In this document: piece by piece, positions 8,480-16,549 of the stretch | Numbering within the stretch: position 1 is the first letter of the stretch | Layout: every line of letters begins with the position of its first letter | Assembly (NCBI RefSeq): GCF_008087625.1 | Contig: NZ_CP042997.1 | Location: 8,866,001-8,930,000 of the forward strand | Length of the DNA stretch: 64,000 nt | DNA from: Aquisphaera giovannonii | GTDB lineage: Bacteria; Planctomycetota; Planctomycetia; Isosphaerales; Isosphaeraceae | Direction of reading: 5' to 3' | Position numbers and translations under genes: made by a program | The notes under the pieces: generated by a model | Told to the model about the DNA's origin: nothing | Database searches by the model: none | Seen by the model: only the letters and a program-made list of their open reading frames with translations

Positions 8480-9723
8480 CGCGGGGCCTTCGCCGGGGCC
8501 GGCGTGGATGCGGGGGCGGGCTCGAGCCCTCCCAGGACCTGGAGCTGGTCGTCGATGGCCTGGCCGACGGCCTGCTCGAGCTTCTCCTGCCCCTTGTCGA
8601 TCGTGCTCAGGATGGCCTGATTGAGCTGCTGGCGGACCTGGCCGGCCTGCTGCTTGGCCTGCTGCTTCACCTGCCCGGCCTGCTGCTTCACCTGGCCGGC
8701 CCGCTGCCTGGCCAGGGCGTCCACCTTCTGCCTGGCCCCCTTCACGTTCTGGACCGTCTGCTCGATGCGCTGGCGGTCCTTGGCGAGGACCTGGTCGAGC
8801 GTCGGGGCCTTCTGGGCCGAGCTGGGATCCACGTCGATCGTCTCGGCGACGGTCTGCTCGATCTCCTGCCGGGCCTGGTTCGCCATCTCCTTCAACCCGG
8901 AAGCGGCCTGGCGGGCGGACTCGCGGGCGGCGTCGCGGACGCTCGCCGGCTTGCCGGCGGGCCCGCGGGCGGCCTGGGACGGCATGGCAGCCCGCGGGGC
9001 GGCCGGTGCCGGGTCCGGGATCTCCTCGAGCGCGGGCAGGTCGGCCGGCCCGGGCTCCGCCGCCGGCGAGGGGCACGGCTTCGAATCGGGCGTCGCCGAG
9101 GCGACCGCGACGGCCGGGGCGGCCGAGGGCGACGGGTCGGCCGCCAGCGCCGGGGCGGGACCGGCGACCGGGGCCGCGGCCTGCGGGCCCTCGCCCTGGC
9201 CGGCGACGGCCACGTCCCCGGACGCGTCGTCGCCGCGGGTCCAGATCGGCTTCAGGACGTCCCGCACCTCCTCGGGGAGGATCGGGCCGACGCCGTCCAT
9301 GATCGCGCCGACGACGTGGCCGGTCGGGCTGGCGAAGATCGGCCCGCGGGTGGCCGGGGCCATGCTCACGACCATGAGCGTGGCCAGCAGGCCCACGCCG
9401 ATCCCCTCGAGCCCGCCCAGCAGGGAGCCGAGGTGGCGATCGTAGGCCTCGAACTTCATCTTCTTGAGCGTGCCGCGGACCAGCCAGGCGACGCCGAAGA
9501 TCCCGCCGGAGACGACCATGTAGATCAGCCCCATGGCGAGCACCCGCTGCACCTCCGGCTCGCCGGGCATCTTCACGGCGAGCGAGGCGGACCCGGTCCG
9601 GGCGGCCACATACCCGAGCACGAGCGACGCGATGCTCGCCACCTGCCAGGTGAAGCCCCGCCAGGCCCCGCGGATCATCCCCAGCACGAGCACGGCCACC
9701 ATCGCGAGGTCGTAAACCGTCAT
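8476..9723 (-). CDS. CvpA family membrane protein with long Ala/Pro linker and Gln-rich coiled coil
   Basis: A 415-residue protein. Residues 1-125 contain four hydrophobic segments with the CvpA pattern (Tyr-Asp-Leu-Ala near the start, Gly-x-x-Arg-Gly, and Gly-Leu-Glu-Gly before the last helix). CvpA proteins are inner-membrane proteins linked to colicin V production and envelope homeostasis. Residues ~165-250 are an Ala/Pro/Ser-rich linker, and 260-395 are predicted helical with an Ala-Gly-Gln-Val-Lys-Gln-Gln repeat at 342-365. The start at 9723 is supported by GGAGG seven bases upstream. The repeat-bearing half is unusual for the family, which is normally about 160-200 residues long. Confidence 0.75.
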   Translation of the reverse strand: MTVYDLAMVAVLVLGMIRGAWRGFTWQVASIASLVLGYVAARTGSASLAVKMPGEPEVQRVLAMGLIYMVVSGGIFGVAWLVRGTLKKMKFEAYDRHLGSLLGGLEGIGVGLLATLMVVSMAPATRGPIFASPTGHVVGAIMDGVGPILPEEVRDVLKPIWTRGDDASGDVAVAGQGEGPQAAAPVAGPAPALAADPSPSAAPAVAVASATPDSKPCPSPAAEPGPADLPALEEIPDPAPAAPRAAMPSQAARGPAGKPASVRDAARESARQAASGLKEMANQARQEIEQTVAETIDVDPSSAQKAPTLDQVLAKDRQRIEQTVQNVKGARQKVDALARQRAGQVKQQAGQVKQQAKQQAGQVRQQLNQAILSTIDKGQEKLEQAVGQAIDDQLQVLGGLEPAPASTPAPAKAPR

Positions 9724-9859
9724 CCGTGATCCTCCAGTGAGAAGCGTGCAGGAACCACGCCTGCAGCGAGTTGCACGCGGACGCCCCGGCGCCTCCGTCC
9801 CGGGCGGGGGGATGGTATCGGACGGGCCCGCGACCGGGAAGGCGGATTTCGGGAAACCG

Positions 9860-9887
9860 GCCGGCGGCGGGTGCACGTCAGCTTCTG
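9860..9887 (+). repeat. Left terminal inverted repeat of the ISKra4-family element
   Basis: This 28-bp stretch is the reverse complement of 11595-11622 with one mismatch at position 5. Confidence 0.85.
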
Positions 9888-9998
9888 CGCCTTCTACTGC
9901 GAGGACGAGGATGTCAATGGAGGAACGCGGTGGTTCCGTGGTAGAGTGCGGCCCTTCGGTGCTTTGGAGGCCCGATCTACCCCGGCGGAGGCCGATCC

Positions 9999-10370
9999 AT
10001 GGATGGGACGATGACCGAACTTCAGGCGAGATTGGACCAACTCCTGAAGGAGGCGGCACGCGTCGCCGTGGCCCTCGATCGGGCCGACGGCACGGTGGTG
10101 GGCATCCCCCACTACTCGGTCATCGAAGCCCGTGCCCACGAGCTGGGGCGGCGGCTCAGCCGTACGGTGCAAGCCCGTCACATGGGGGAGCTGGCCTCGC
10201 ACGCGACCCGCTCGGTCAAGTGCCCCGAGTGCGGCACCCGCTGCGAGGTCGTCCCCAGGAGTCGCTCCGTCACTTCGATAGACGGCCCCCTGGACTTCGA
10301 TGAGCCGATGGGTCATTGCCCCCGCTGTCGCCGCGGGTTTTTCCCCCCTCCGGGAGGCGCTGGGCCTTGA
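9999..10370 (+). CDS. ISKra4-family transposase, N-terminal frame
   Basis: A 123-codon frame from the ATG at 9999. It has a helical N-terminus, then a zinc-ribbon-like Cys-Pro-Glu-Cys-Gly and, 34 residues later, Cys-Pro-Arg-Cys. The natural continuation after Cys-Arg-Arg-Gly-Phe-Phe-Pro-Pro is found not in this frame but in the +1 frame (Leu-Arg-Glu-Ala-Leu-Gly-Leu). The switch point is the T5C6 run at 10338-10348. The frame's own last ~7 residues are therefore probably not part of the functional protein. Either the frameshift is used in expression, or the copy is broken by a one-base change. Confidence 0.7.
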   Translation: MDGTMTELQARLDQLLKEAARVAVALDRADGTVVGIPHYSVIEARAHELGRRLSRTVQARHMGELASHATRSVKCPECGTRCEVVPRSRSVTSIDGPLDFDEPMGHCPRCRRGFFPPPGGAGP

Positions 10371-11604
10371 TGCTCGGGCCTTGACCCCGACCCTCGTGCG
10401 ACGGCTCACCTACGCCGGAGCCGAGGCCCGCTCGTTCAAGCGGGCCGCCATCGTGATGAAGCAGGTGGCCGGCCAGCCCGTCTCGGCCAAGACCATCGAG
10501 CGCGTGGTGCGCGACGTCGGCCTCGAGCTGGCCCGACGTCGGGACGCCGATCCCAGGACCGATGACTCGCTGGCACGGCGCCCCGAGGGCCCGCCGGCGC
10601 TGGCGGTGGTCGAATGCGACGGCGGCCGGATCCGCACCCGCGAGCCGGGACACGGCCCCGGCGTCCACCGCACATCCGAGGGGTGGCGAGAGACCAAGAA
10701 CGCCTGCCTGATCCGGGCCCGGCCCACGACCTCCGAGGAAGACCCCGAGCCCGAGCCGCCGGCCTGCTTCGCCGACCCGGAGCACGTGGCCAAGATCGCC
10801 GAGACCGAAGCCCTGTCGGTCGCCTCCATGGCCTCGCCGCCCGAGTCGCCATCGCGGGCCGGCGAGCCCCCCGAGGGCATGGAGATGGTGCCGCCGGCCG
10901 ACTGGCGGCCGAAGCGGTCGGTGCGCACCGTGCTGAGCAGCATGGCGGACTCGAAGGAGTTCGGCAAGCAGATGGCGCGGGAAGCCAAGCGGCGGCGATT
11001 CCCCGAGGCGTCAGCCAAGGCGTTCCTGGGCGATGGGCTGGCGTGGAACTGGTCGATCCGGAAGCGGCACTTCGGCGAGTTTACGCCGATCCTCGACTTC
11101 ATCCACGTGCTGAGCTACCTGTTCCTGGTGGCCAAGGCCGTGCACGAGGGGCCCGAGGACGCGTGGGACCGGTACCTGGCCTGGATGCGAGGCGCATGGC
11201 GAGGGGAGGTCGGCCAGGTGATCGAGGAGTTGCAGGCCTGGCGGGCGAAGCTGGGCGAGCCGCCCGCGACCGCGCCGGATCAGGACCCGCGGAAGGTCCT
11301 GGCCGTGACGATCACCTACCTGAGCAACAACGAAGGGCGCATGAGATATCCCGAATATCGCCGGAGCGGGCTGCCGGTGACGACGGCCTGGATGGAGTCG
11401 CTCGTCAAGGAGGTGAACTACCGGGTCAAGGGGACCGAGATGTTCTGGAACGACCCGGAGGGGGCCGAGGCCATCCTCCAGGTGCGCGCCGCGGCGCTCT
11501 CGGACGACGAACGGCTGGAGGCGCACCTCGAGACACGTCCGGGCTGTCCCTTCACTCGCCGGCCACGAGCGCCCAGATTAACGCGCAAGAAAATCAGAAG
11601 CTGA
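10300..11604 (+). CDS. ISKra4-family transposase, catalytic C-terminal frame
   Basis: This open frame overlaps the previous one by 71 bases and encodes the main transposase body. Useful landmarks are a strand with Val-Val-Glu-Cys-Asp-Gly-Gly (catalytic-type Asp), Phe-Leu-Gly-Asp-Gly and Asp-Phe-Ile-His-Val. Near the C-terminus are Arg-Met-Arg-Tyr-Pro-Glu-Tyr-Arg and Arg-Val-Lys-Gly-Thr-Glu-Met-Phe-Trp-Asn, typical of ISKra4 transposases. True coding likely enters near 10345 by frameshift from the upstream frame; the ATG at 10300 may not be used. Apart from the frame break the sequence shows no stop codons or deletions, so the element looks young. Confidence 0.75.
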   Translation: MSRWVIAPAVAAGFSPLREALGLDARALTPTLVRRLTYAGAEARSFKRAAIVMKQVAGQPVSAKTIERVVRDVGLELARRRDADPRTDDSLARRPEGPPALAVVECDGGRIRTREPGHGPGVHRTSEGWRETKNACLIRARPTTSEEDPEPEPPACFADPEHVAKIAETEALSVASMASPPESPSRAGEPPEGMEMVPPADWRPKRSVRTVLSSMADSKEFGKQMAREAKRRRFPEASAKAFLGDGLAWNWSIRKRHFGEFTPILDFIHVLSYLFLVAKAVHEGPEDAWDRYLAWMRGAWRGEVGQVIEELQAWRAKLGEPPATAPDQDPRKVLAVTITYLSNNEGRMRYPEYRRSGLPVTTAWMESLVKEVNYRVKGTEMFWNDPEGAEAILQVRAAALSDDERLEAHLETRPGCPFTRRPRAPRLTRKKIRS

Positions 11605-11622
11605 CGTGCACCCGCCGGCGGC
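11595..11622 (-). repeat. Right terminal inverted repeat of the ISKra4-family element
   Basis: Pairs with 9860-9887 (27 of 28 positions). It contains the last codons and stop of the transposase frame. Confidence 0.85.
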
Positions 11623-11711
11623 CCCGCGCCGGGTCGGGACCGCCTTCGCCTCGGGGGACCGTCCCCGGGACGGGCCACGGCGCCCCGTCGCCCGCCTCGC
11701 GCGCGACGAGT

Positions 11712-12161
11712 TCACCGAGGCCGCGCAACGCGATAGACCTTGGCCTCGTCGAACCGGATGCCCTCGAGGCCGGGCCCCTTCTGCACGATCGTCTCGAGCA
11801 CGGCCCGGACCTCCGCGAAGTAGTTCGGTTCCGCGTACGGGAAGACAAAGTGCCTCGCGAGGGCCTCCTCGCCGTCGTCGCTTCGCACGCCGATCCGGAC
11901 CTCGTACCAGTCCTTCTCCCCGGCCAGACCTTCCAGCGCGCGTCGCAGCTCCTCATGCGAGCGGAACGACCTCCTCTGCCTGGCCAGCTCGATCAGCCCG
12001 GGCGTCACGTAGATTTCCTTCACGAACTGCCCACGCGGGCGGGCGACGCGTACGTCACCGTCCTCAGCCCGCTCGGCCGCCGGGCAGAGCAGGACGATGA
12101 GCCCGAATGGTACGACGCTCGCCGTCGCGGCGGACGCGAGCCATTGCCAGAATCGGCGCAT
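11712..12161 (-). CDS. Exported protein of unknown function
   Basis: A 149-residue product with a basic start and a hydrophobic segment (about residues 8-27) followed by Pro-Ala-Ala-Glu, consistent with a signal peptide; the Leu-Leu-Cys is not a standard lipobox. The rest is mixed alpha/beta with Phe-Val-Lys-Glu-Ile-Tyr-Val-Thr-Pro and Arg-His-Phe-Val-Phe-Pro-Tyr-Ala-Glu. No family recognised. The gene lies just outside the right end of the insertion sequence. Confidence 0.55.
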   Translation of the reverse strand: MRRFWQWLASAATASVVPFGLIVLLCPAAERAEDGDVRVARPRGQFVKEIYVTPGLIELARQRRSFRSHEELRRALEGLAGEKDWYEVRIGVRSDDGEEALARHFVFPYAEPNYFAEVRAVLETIVQKGPGLEGIRFDEAKVYRVARPR

Positions 12162-12873
12162 GAGGTCCCGCTCCTCCCGGGCCGGAACACCGGCCCCTCA
12201 TTGAGAGAATGAATACATGAAATTGTTTAAACGCAAGGCTGCGGGCGCCGACGTCCCGCGAGTTGGCTCCGGGCGCGCCGGGGCCATCGCCTCGCCTCCG
12301 CTGCGACGGCGGCGTGGGCGTCGGCGGCCGCGCCCTCGGGGGAGGCGCGATCAGGGGCCTGCGAGGTAGACGGATTCGAGAATCAGGGGGGAGCTGGATC
12401 GTCCCGGCCGCATGCCGATCGAGGCGTCATGATCCGGGCCGTCGGGGGAGCCCTGGTCGCGGCACCACCGGGTTGCGTCCGGCTCCGTCGCGGGCGATGG
12501 CCGCGGTGTCATGGGACGCTCGCCGGATGGGCAGGTGGGACGCATGCGGCACCTCGCGACTCGCCCGGGACGGGTTGCCCCGGGGCATGGGGCATTGAAC
12601 ACCGCGGGGAGCCGACGGTGTCGGCGAGGATCCGAAAATTCCTGCGAGACGTTCGCGCCGCGGCCGCTCCGGCCGCTCGGTCCGAAGGAATCTCCGCGCA
12701 TCGCCCCGGGGCATCCTCCGCCGAGACGGCGCCGGCGGCCTGCGGAGCGGGATGCCATCGCGAGCCGCCCCGTGCCGCCCCTTCGCGCCGACGGCTCGAA
12801 GGCGTAGACTGTGGGCGCGCGACTTGTTGAACAAGCGTCGGATTTTCCGGGCAGGCTGGCGTCGGAGCGGGCC
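12162..12873. other. Intergenic region without a supportable gene
   Basis: Open frames on both strands cross this 0.7 kb, but they lack ribosome sites and family features and vanish into the DUF1501 gene in the wrong frame. A short AT-rich island around 12205-12240, containing GTTTAAAC, probably belongs to the promoter of the minus-strand gene ending at 11712. I see nothing else. Confidence 0.4.
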
Positions 12874-14373
12874 ATGATCAGGGTACTCGGGAGCCCGAAG
12901 CGGCTCTGCGACGGGCTCACCCGGCGCGACCTCCTGCACGTCGGGTCGCTGGGCCTGCTGGGGCTCGGCGCGGGGGGGGCCTTCTCCCCCGTCGCGCGGG
13001 CGGGGGGCAGCCCGTCGGGGTTCGGGCGGGCGAAGTCGTGCATCCTGCTTTTCCTCTATGGGTCGCCGTCGCAGATCGAGACGTTCGACCCGAAGCCCGA
13101 TGCACCGCGGGAAGTGCGCGGAGAGCTCGGCTGCATCGCCACCAGCGTGCCGGGCCTGAACGTCTGCGAGGGGCTGCCGAACCTCGCGGCGGTGATGGAC
13201 AAGGTCACGGTGATCCGCTCGGTCTCGCACGCGTATCCCGTCCATGGCGTCGCGTACGCGACGACCGGCAATCCCGCGGTGCCGCTGGCGGCTGAGCTGA
13301 GCCCGCGGGATCCCCTCCACTGGCCGTTCATCGGGTCGGTGGTGGACTACGTCGACGGGCGTCGCGACGGCACGCCCGGCGGGGCCTTCCCGGGGGTGCC
13401 CGGGAACATGGTCCTCCCCTGGGCCTTCAGCAGCCGGCGCGTGGGGGAGGTGCCGCGGGCGGGCCCGTACGGCGGGTTCCTCGGCCAGGCGTATGACCCG
13501 GTCTCCACCGAGTTCGTCGGCGAGGGGACCCGGAAGGCGACCAAGACGCTGCTCCAGCAGACCTGGAACGACCTCGAACCGTACCGCGGCATCACCCCAG
13601 AGAGCCGCTTCCGGCTCGGCGCGGTCTCGGAGCTAGGTCCCGGCCTGACGCTGGACCGGCTCGACCGCCGCAGGACGCTCCTGCAACAGATCGAGGCCTT
13701 CCGCAAGGCGGAGGGCGACGCGAAGACCGCGAGCGTCGATCGCCATCGCGAGACGGCCCACCGCCTGCTGGCCTCGGATCGGCTCCGGCAGGCGTTCGAC
13801 CTCGACCGCGAGCCGCGCGAGACCCGCGACCTCTACGGGATGACGCTCTTCGGCCAGGCGGCGCTCACGGCCCGACGCCTCGTGGAGGCCGGCGGCCGCT
13901 TCGTCACGGTCTTCTGGGACGAGTACGGGCTCGCCGGGACGGGCTGGGATACCCACTGGGACCATTTCCCGCGGATGAAGGACGAGCTGCTCCCCGGCCT
14001 GGACCGCACGCTCTCCGGCCTCGTCATGGACCTGGACCGCCGCGGCCTGCTCGACGAGACCCTCGTCGTCGTCCTCAGCGAGCACGGGCGGACGCCGCGG
14101 ATCCAGTCGAACGTCCCCGGCGGCGGCCGCGACCACTGGTCGCGGTGCTACTCCGCCGTCATGGCGGGCGGCGGCATCGCCCGCGGCCGGGTGATCGGCA
14201 AGTCCGACCGGATCGCCTCCGACCCCGTCGAGCGCCGGGTGTCGCCCAAGGACATCCTGGCGACGATCTATCACCTCCTGGGGATCGACCACGGCAGGTC
14301 CCTGACCGACCGCCAGGGCCGGCCCCTGGCGATCGTGCCGGACGCGGAGGTCCTCACGGATGCGATCGGTTGA
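12874..14373 (+). CDS. DUF1501 family exported protein
   Basis: A 499-residue protein of the DUF1501 family, abundant in Planctomycetes. A Tat-like signal (Thr-Arg17-Arg18-Asp-Leu-Leu followed by a hydrophobic run) leads into an alkaline-phosphatase-like core: Leu-Tyr-Gly-Ser-Pro-Ser-Gln-Ile-Glu-Thr-Phe-Asp-Pro-Lys, Val-Leu-Ser-Glu-His-Gly-Arg-Thr-Pro and Gly-Arg-Asp-His-Trp. The family is sulfatase-like in fold, but its reaction is not established. Unlike the two other copies in the window, this one has no DUF1549/DUF1553 partner next to it. Its last 20 bases overlap convergently with the glycosyltransferase gene. Confidence 0.88.
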   Translation: MIRVLGSPKRLCDGLTRRDLLHVGSLGLLGLGAGGAFSPVARAGGSPSGFGRAKSCILLFLYGSPSQIETFDPKPDAPREVRGELGCIATSVPGLNVCEGLPNLAAVMDKVTVIRSVSHAYPVHGVAYATTGNPAVPLAAELSPRDPLHWPFIGSVVDYVDGRRDGTPGGAFPGVPGNMVLPWAFSSRRVGEVPRAGPYGGFLGQAYDPVSTEFVGEGTRKATKTLLQQTWNDLEPYRGITPESRFRLGAVSELGPGLTLDRLDRRRTLLQQIEAFRKAEGDAKTASVDRHRETAHRLLASDRLRQAFDLDREPRETRDLYGMTLFGQAALTARRLVEAGGRFVTVFWDEYGLAGTGWDTHWDHFPRMKDELLPGLDRTLSGLVMDLDRRGLLDETLVVVLSEHGRTPRIQSNVPGGGRDHWSRCYSAVMAGGGIARGRVIGKSDRIASDPVERRVSPKDILATIYHLLGIDHGRSLTDRQGRPLAIVPDAEVLTDAIG

Positions 14374-15565
14374 TCGCGGCGGCGGCCTGGCCCGGCGCGA
14401 AGGCCGATGAGTCGGCCCCGCGGCACTCCGGGGCGGGCCGGCCCTTCCAGGTCGCGGGCCGGCCGAGGAGCCCGCGGAGGAAGGCATGCCACTGGATGGC
14501 GACGAGCAGCAGCACGCCCAGCGGGTGGAGCATGGCGCCGAGGAGCGGCTGGCGGAACCGGGCGACGCCCGCGAGCCGCGGGTAGTAGGCGCAGGCCGCC
14601 GCGGCGGCCGCGAGCAGGACCTCGGCCCGCCCCCAGGGCCGAGGCCATCCGAGGCATGCCATCGCCAGCAGGCCGACCGGCAGCACCTGCCCGCCGAGGA
14701 GGATCGTGCTCATCGGGACGATCATCGACGGGGCCGCGAGGGCCTCGCGGGCGTTCTTCGCGAGGCCGGACCAGACCTGGGACGGGGCCCGATACATCCG
14801 GCATGCGGCCAGGTCCGTCGCGTCGAACAGGTCGGTCGAGAAGCCGGCCGCGCGGAAGGCCCGGGGGAGCTTCAGGCCGTCGTGGAGCGTCGACCGGACG
14901 GCCGAATGGCCGCCGGAGGTGCGATACGCCCCGTCCCGCGCGAGGAAGAGCTGCCCGCAGCCGGCCCCGAAGGACGGATTGCGGCTCCTCCGCATCCGCC
15001 CGATCGGCAGGAAGCCCAGGAGGACGAAATGGATCAGCGGGATGAGGAGCCGCTCCATCAGGCCGACGGTCTCCTGCCGCGGGATGCCGCTGGCGAGGTC
15101 CGCGCCGGACTCGGCCAGGAAGGCCGCCATGCGGGCGACGGCGTCGGGGGCGAGGCGGACGTCCGCGTCGACGAAGAGCAGGAGCGGGCACTTCGCCTCG
15201 TTGGCCAGCGTCCAGCAGGCGTGCTGCTTGCCGTTCCAGCCGTCGGGGAGCTTCGGCACCGCGACGAGGCGGACCCGCGGGTCGTCCTGCGTCATGGCCC
15301 GCACGACCTCCGCGGTCCGATCCTCCGAGTGGTCGTCCCCGACGAGCACCTCGACCTCGACGCCCCGGCTGGCGAGCGCCGCGGATACGGCCTCGGCGAT
15401 GCCGGACTCCTCGTTCCGCGCGGGGATCAGGATCGAGCAGGAGTCGGGCGCCCGATCCGGGGTCCCCGCCGGGCGCGGGGCCGGCCGGTAGGCCCGCAGG
15501 TTCGACCGGAAGAGCCGGGCCGGCAGGGCCGCGAGGATCAATGACGTGACGATCAGGGGGAGCAT
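14354..15565 (-). CDS. Family 2 glycosyltransferase, CrtQ-like, of the carotenoid operon
   Basis: A 403-residue membrane-associated GT2 enzyme. The nucleotide-sugar site is visible as Pro-Ala-Arg-Asn-Glu-Glu at 48-53 and Phe-Val-Asp133-Ala-Asp135 (DxD). An N-terminal hydrophobic helix and three to four C-terminal ones (about 280-365) anchor it in the membrane. It closely resembles the glycosyltransferases that attach glucose to diaponeurosporenoate in staphyloxanthin-type C30 carotenoid synthesis and hopanoid-linked GT2s. Its position as last gene in an operon with two carotenoid desaturase-type genes and an acyltransferase supports the first role. Confidence 0.75.
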   Translation of the reverse strand: MLPLIVTSLILAALPARLFRSNLRAYRPAPRPAGTPDRAPDSCSILIPARNEESGIAEAVSAALASRGVEVEVLVGDDHSEDRTAEVVRAMTQDDPRVRLVAVPKLPDGWNGKQHACWTLANEAKCPLLLFVDADVRLAPDAVARMAAFLAESGADLASGIPRQETVGLMERLLIPLIHFVLLGFLPIGRMRRSRNPSFGAGCGQLFLARDGAYRTSGGHSAVRSTLHDGLKLPRAFRAAGFSTDLFDATDLAACRMYRAPSQVWSGLAKNAREALAAPSMIVPMSTILLGGQVLPVGLLAMACLGWPRPWGRAEVLLAAAAAACAYYPRLAGVARFRQPLLGAMLHPLGVLLLVAIQWHAFLRGLLGRPATWKGRPAPECRGADSSAFAPGQAAAAINRSHP

Positions 15566-15577
15566 GGCAACTCGAGA

Positions 15578-16549
15578 TCAGGCCCGCGGCCGCTTCGTGC
15601 CGCGGTGTTCCGGGCGGAAGTGCTCGCCGCGGAGCCGGGCGCGGACGCGTCGCCACATATCGTAGACACCGCCGACCCCCGCCGTGCCCGCGACGATCGT
15701 CTCGAACGCCGACGGGTCCCGTCGCCGGGCCAGCGTCGCGAGGGCGTCCTGGTTCTCCTCCAGGGCCGCCTCGATCCGCGCCGTCCAGGCGCCGGAGGAG
15801 AGCGCCGGCCGCTCGGAAACCTCGATCGGCTGGCCGAATCGCGCGAGGGCCTCCGGGCAGCGATCGTCCCAGAACGGATACTCGACCGCCATCGGCAGGA
15901 TCCAGCCCCCGCGCATCCGTCGGGCCAGGTGGCCGATCCCCTCCCGGAGCCGCACCGGCCGGTCTCGCGCGTCCACGAATCGCCCCTGGGCCGTGATCCA
16001 GAGCGTCGACTCGGGGCTCGCCAGGATCTCCAGGCTCCTTCGCAGGAACTGGATGCCCCCGCGGGCCGTGCCGGGCTCCACGCCGAAGAAGCCGATCTTC
16101 CCCAGGAAGGGATATTGCGCCAGCCCCGCCACGTCGATAGGCCCGAAGTGCCGCCGCCAGGATGGCATCTCCGAGATGATCGCCAGGCCGATCATCGGGT
16201 CCCACCAGGACGGGTGGTTCATCACCACGACGAGAGGCCCCCGCGGCAGGTCCGGCAAGCGCCCGTCGCCCGCGACCCGCAGCGCGTGGAAGTGGCGGGC
16301 GACGTACCTCCGGGCGTACCAGAGGAACGCCTTCAACAGCCGCGGCTGGACGGCCACGGGCGGGGCGGTCGGTGTGGTCAGCGATGGCGAGGCGAAGTTG
16401 GCCACGGATTCACACGGTGGAAGCGGATCCGAGACGAGGGGCGGGGCGGGCTCGCCCCCCATTACCTTACAGGCGGGAGGGGCGGGCGGGAATACCCGGA
16501 GGCATCCCTCCCCCCTCTCCAGGTCCGGACCGCCCTCATCGGCGGGCAT
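15578..16549 (-). CDS. PlsC-type acyltransferase, CrtO-like, of the carotenoid operon
   Basis: A lysophospholipid-acyltransferase-fold protein with the catalytic His-x4-Asp motif (Asn-His112-Pro-Ser-Trp-Trp-Asp117) and a later Gln-Gly-Arg-Phe block in place of the usual Glu-Gly-x-Arg. In C30 carotenoid clusters a protein of this class adds the fatty acyl chain to the glycosylated carotenoid; that role is inferred here from the neighbours. The first ~65 residues are low-complexity, so the start is uncertain. An in-frame ATG at 16462 would give 294 residues. The 16549 start overlaps the upstream desaturase gene by 14 bases. Confidence 0.7.
   Translation of the reverse strand: MPADEGGPDLERGEGCLRVFPPAPPACKVMGGEPAPPLVSDPLPPCESVANFASPSLTTPTAPPVAVQPRLLKAFLWYARRYVARHFHALRVAGDGRLPDLPRGPLVVVMNHPSWWDPMIGLAIISEMPSWRRHFGPIDVAGLAQYPFLGKIGFFGVEPGTARGGIQFLRRSLEILASPESTLWITAQGRFVDARDRPVRLREGIGHLARRMRGGWILPMAVEYPFWDDRCPEALARFGQPIEVSERPALSSGAWTARIEAALEENQDALATLARRRDPSAFETIVAGTAGVGGVYDMWRRVRARLRGEHFRPEHRGTKRPRA

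Larger units (their letters stand above)
9860..11622 (+). mobile_element. ISKra4-family insertion sequence with 28-bp terminal inverted repeats
   Basis: The left end (9860-9887) and the reverse complement of the right end (11595-11622) match at 27 of 28 positions, sharing the core GGGTGCACGTCAGCTTCTG. The 1.76-kb element contains a transposase split over two frames. The stop codon of the second frame (11602-11604) lies inside the right repeat, as is usual in compact insertion sequences. I see no target-site duplication at the flanks. It sits about 136 bases upstream of the CvpA-family gene start. Confidence 0.85.

Noticed and set aside
12263..12873. Open frames on both strands in the 12.3-12.8 kb gap
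   Set aside because: No start signals, no recognisable protein features, and composition like shadow frames.
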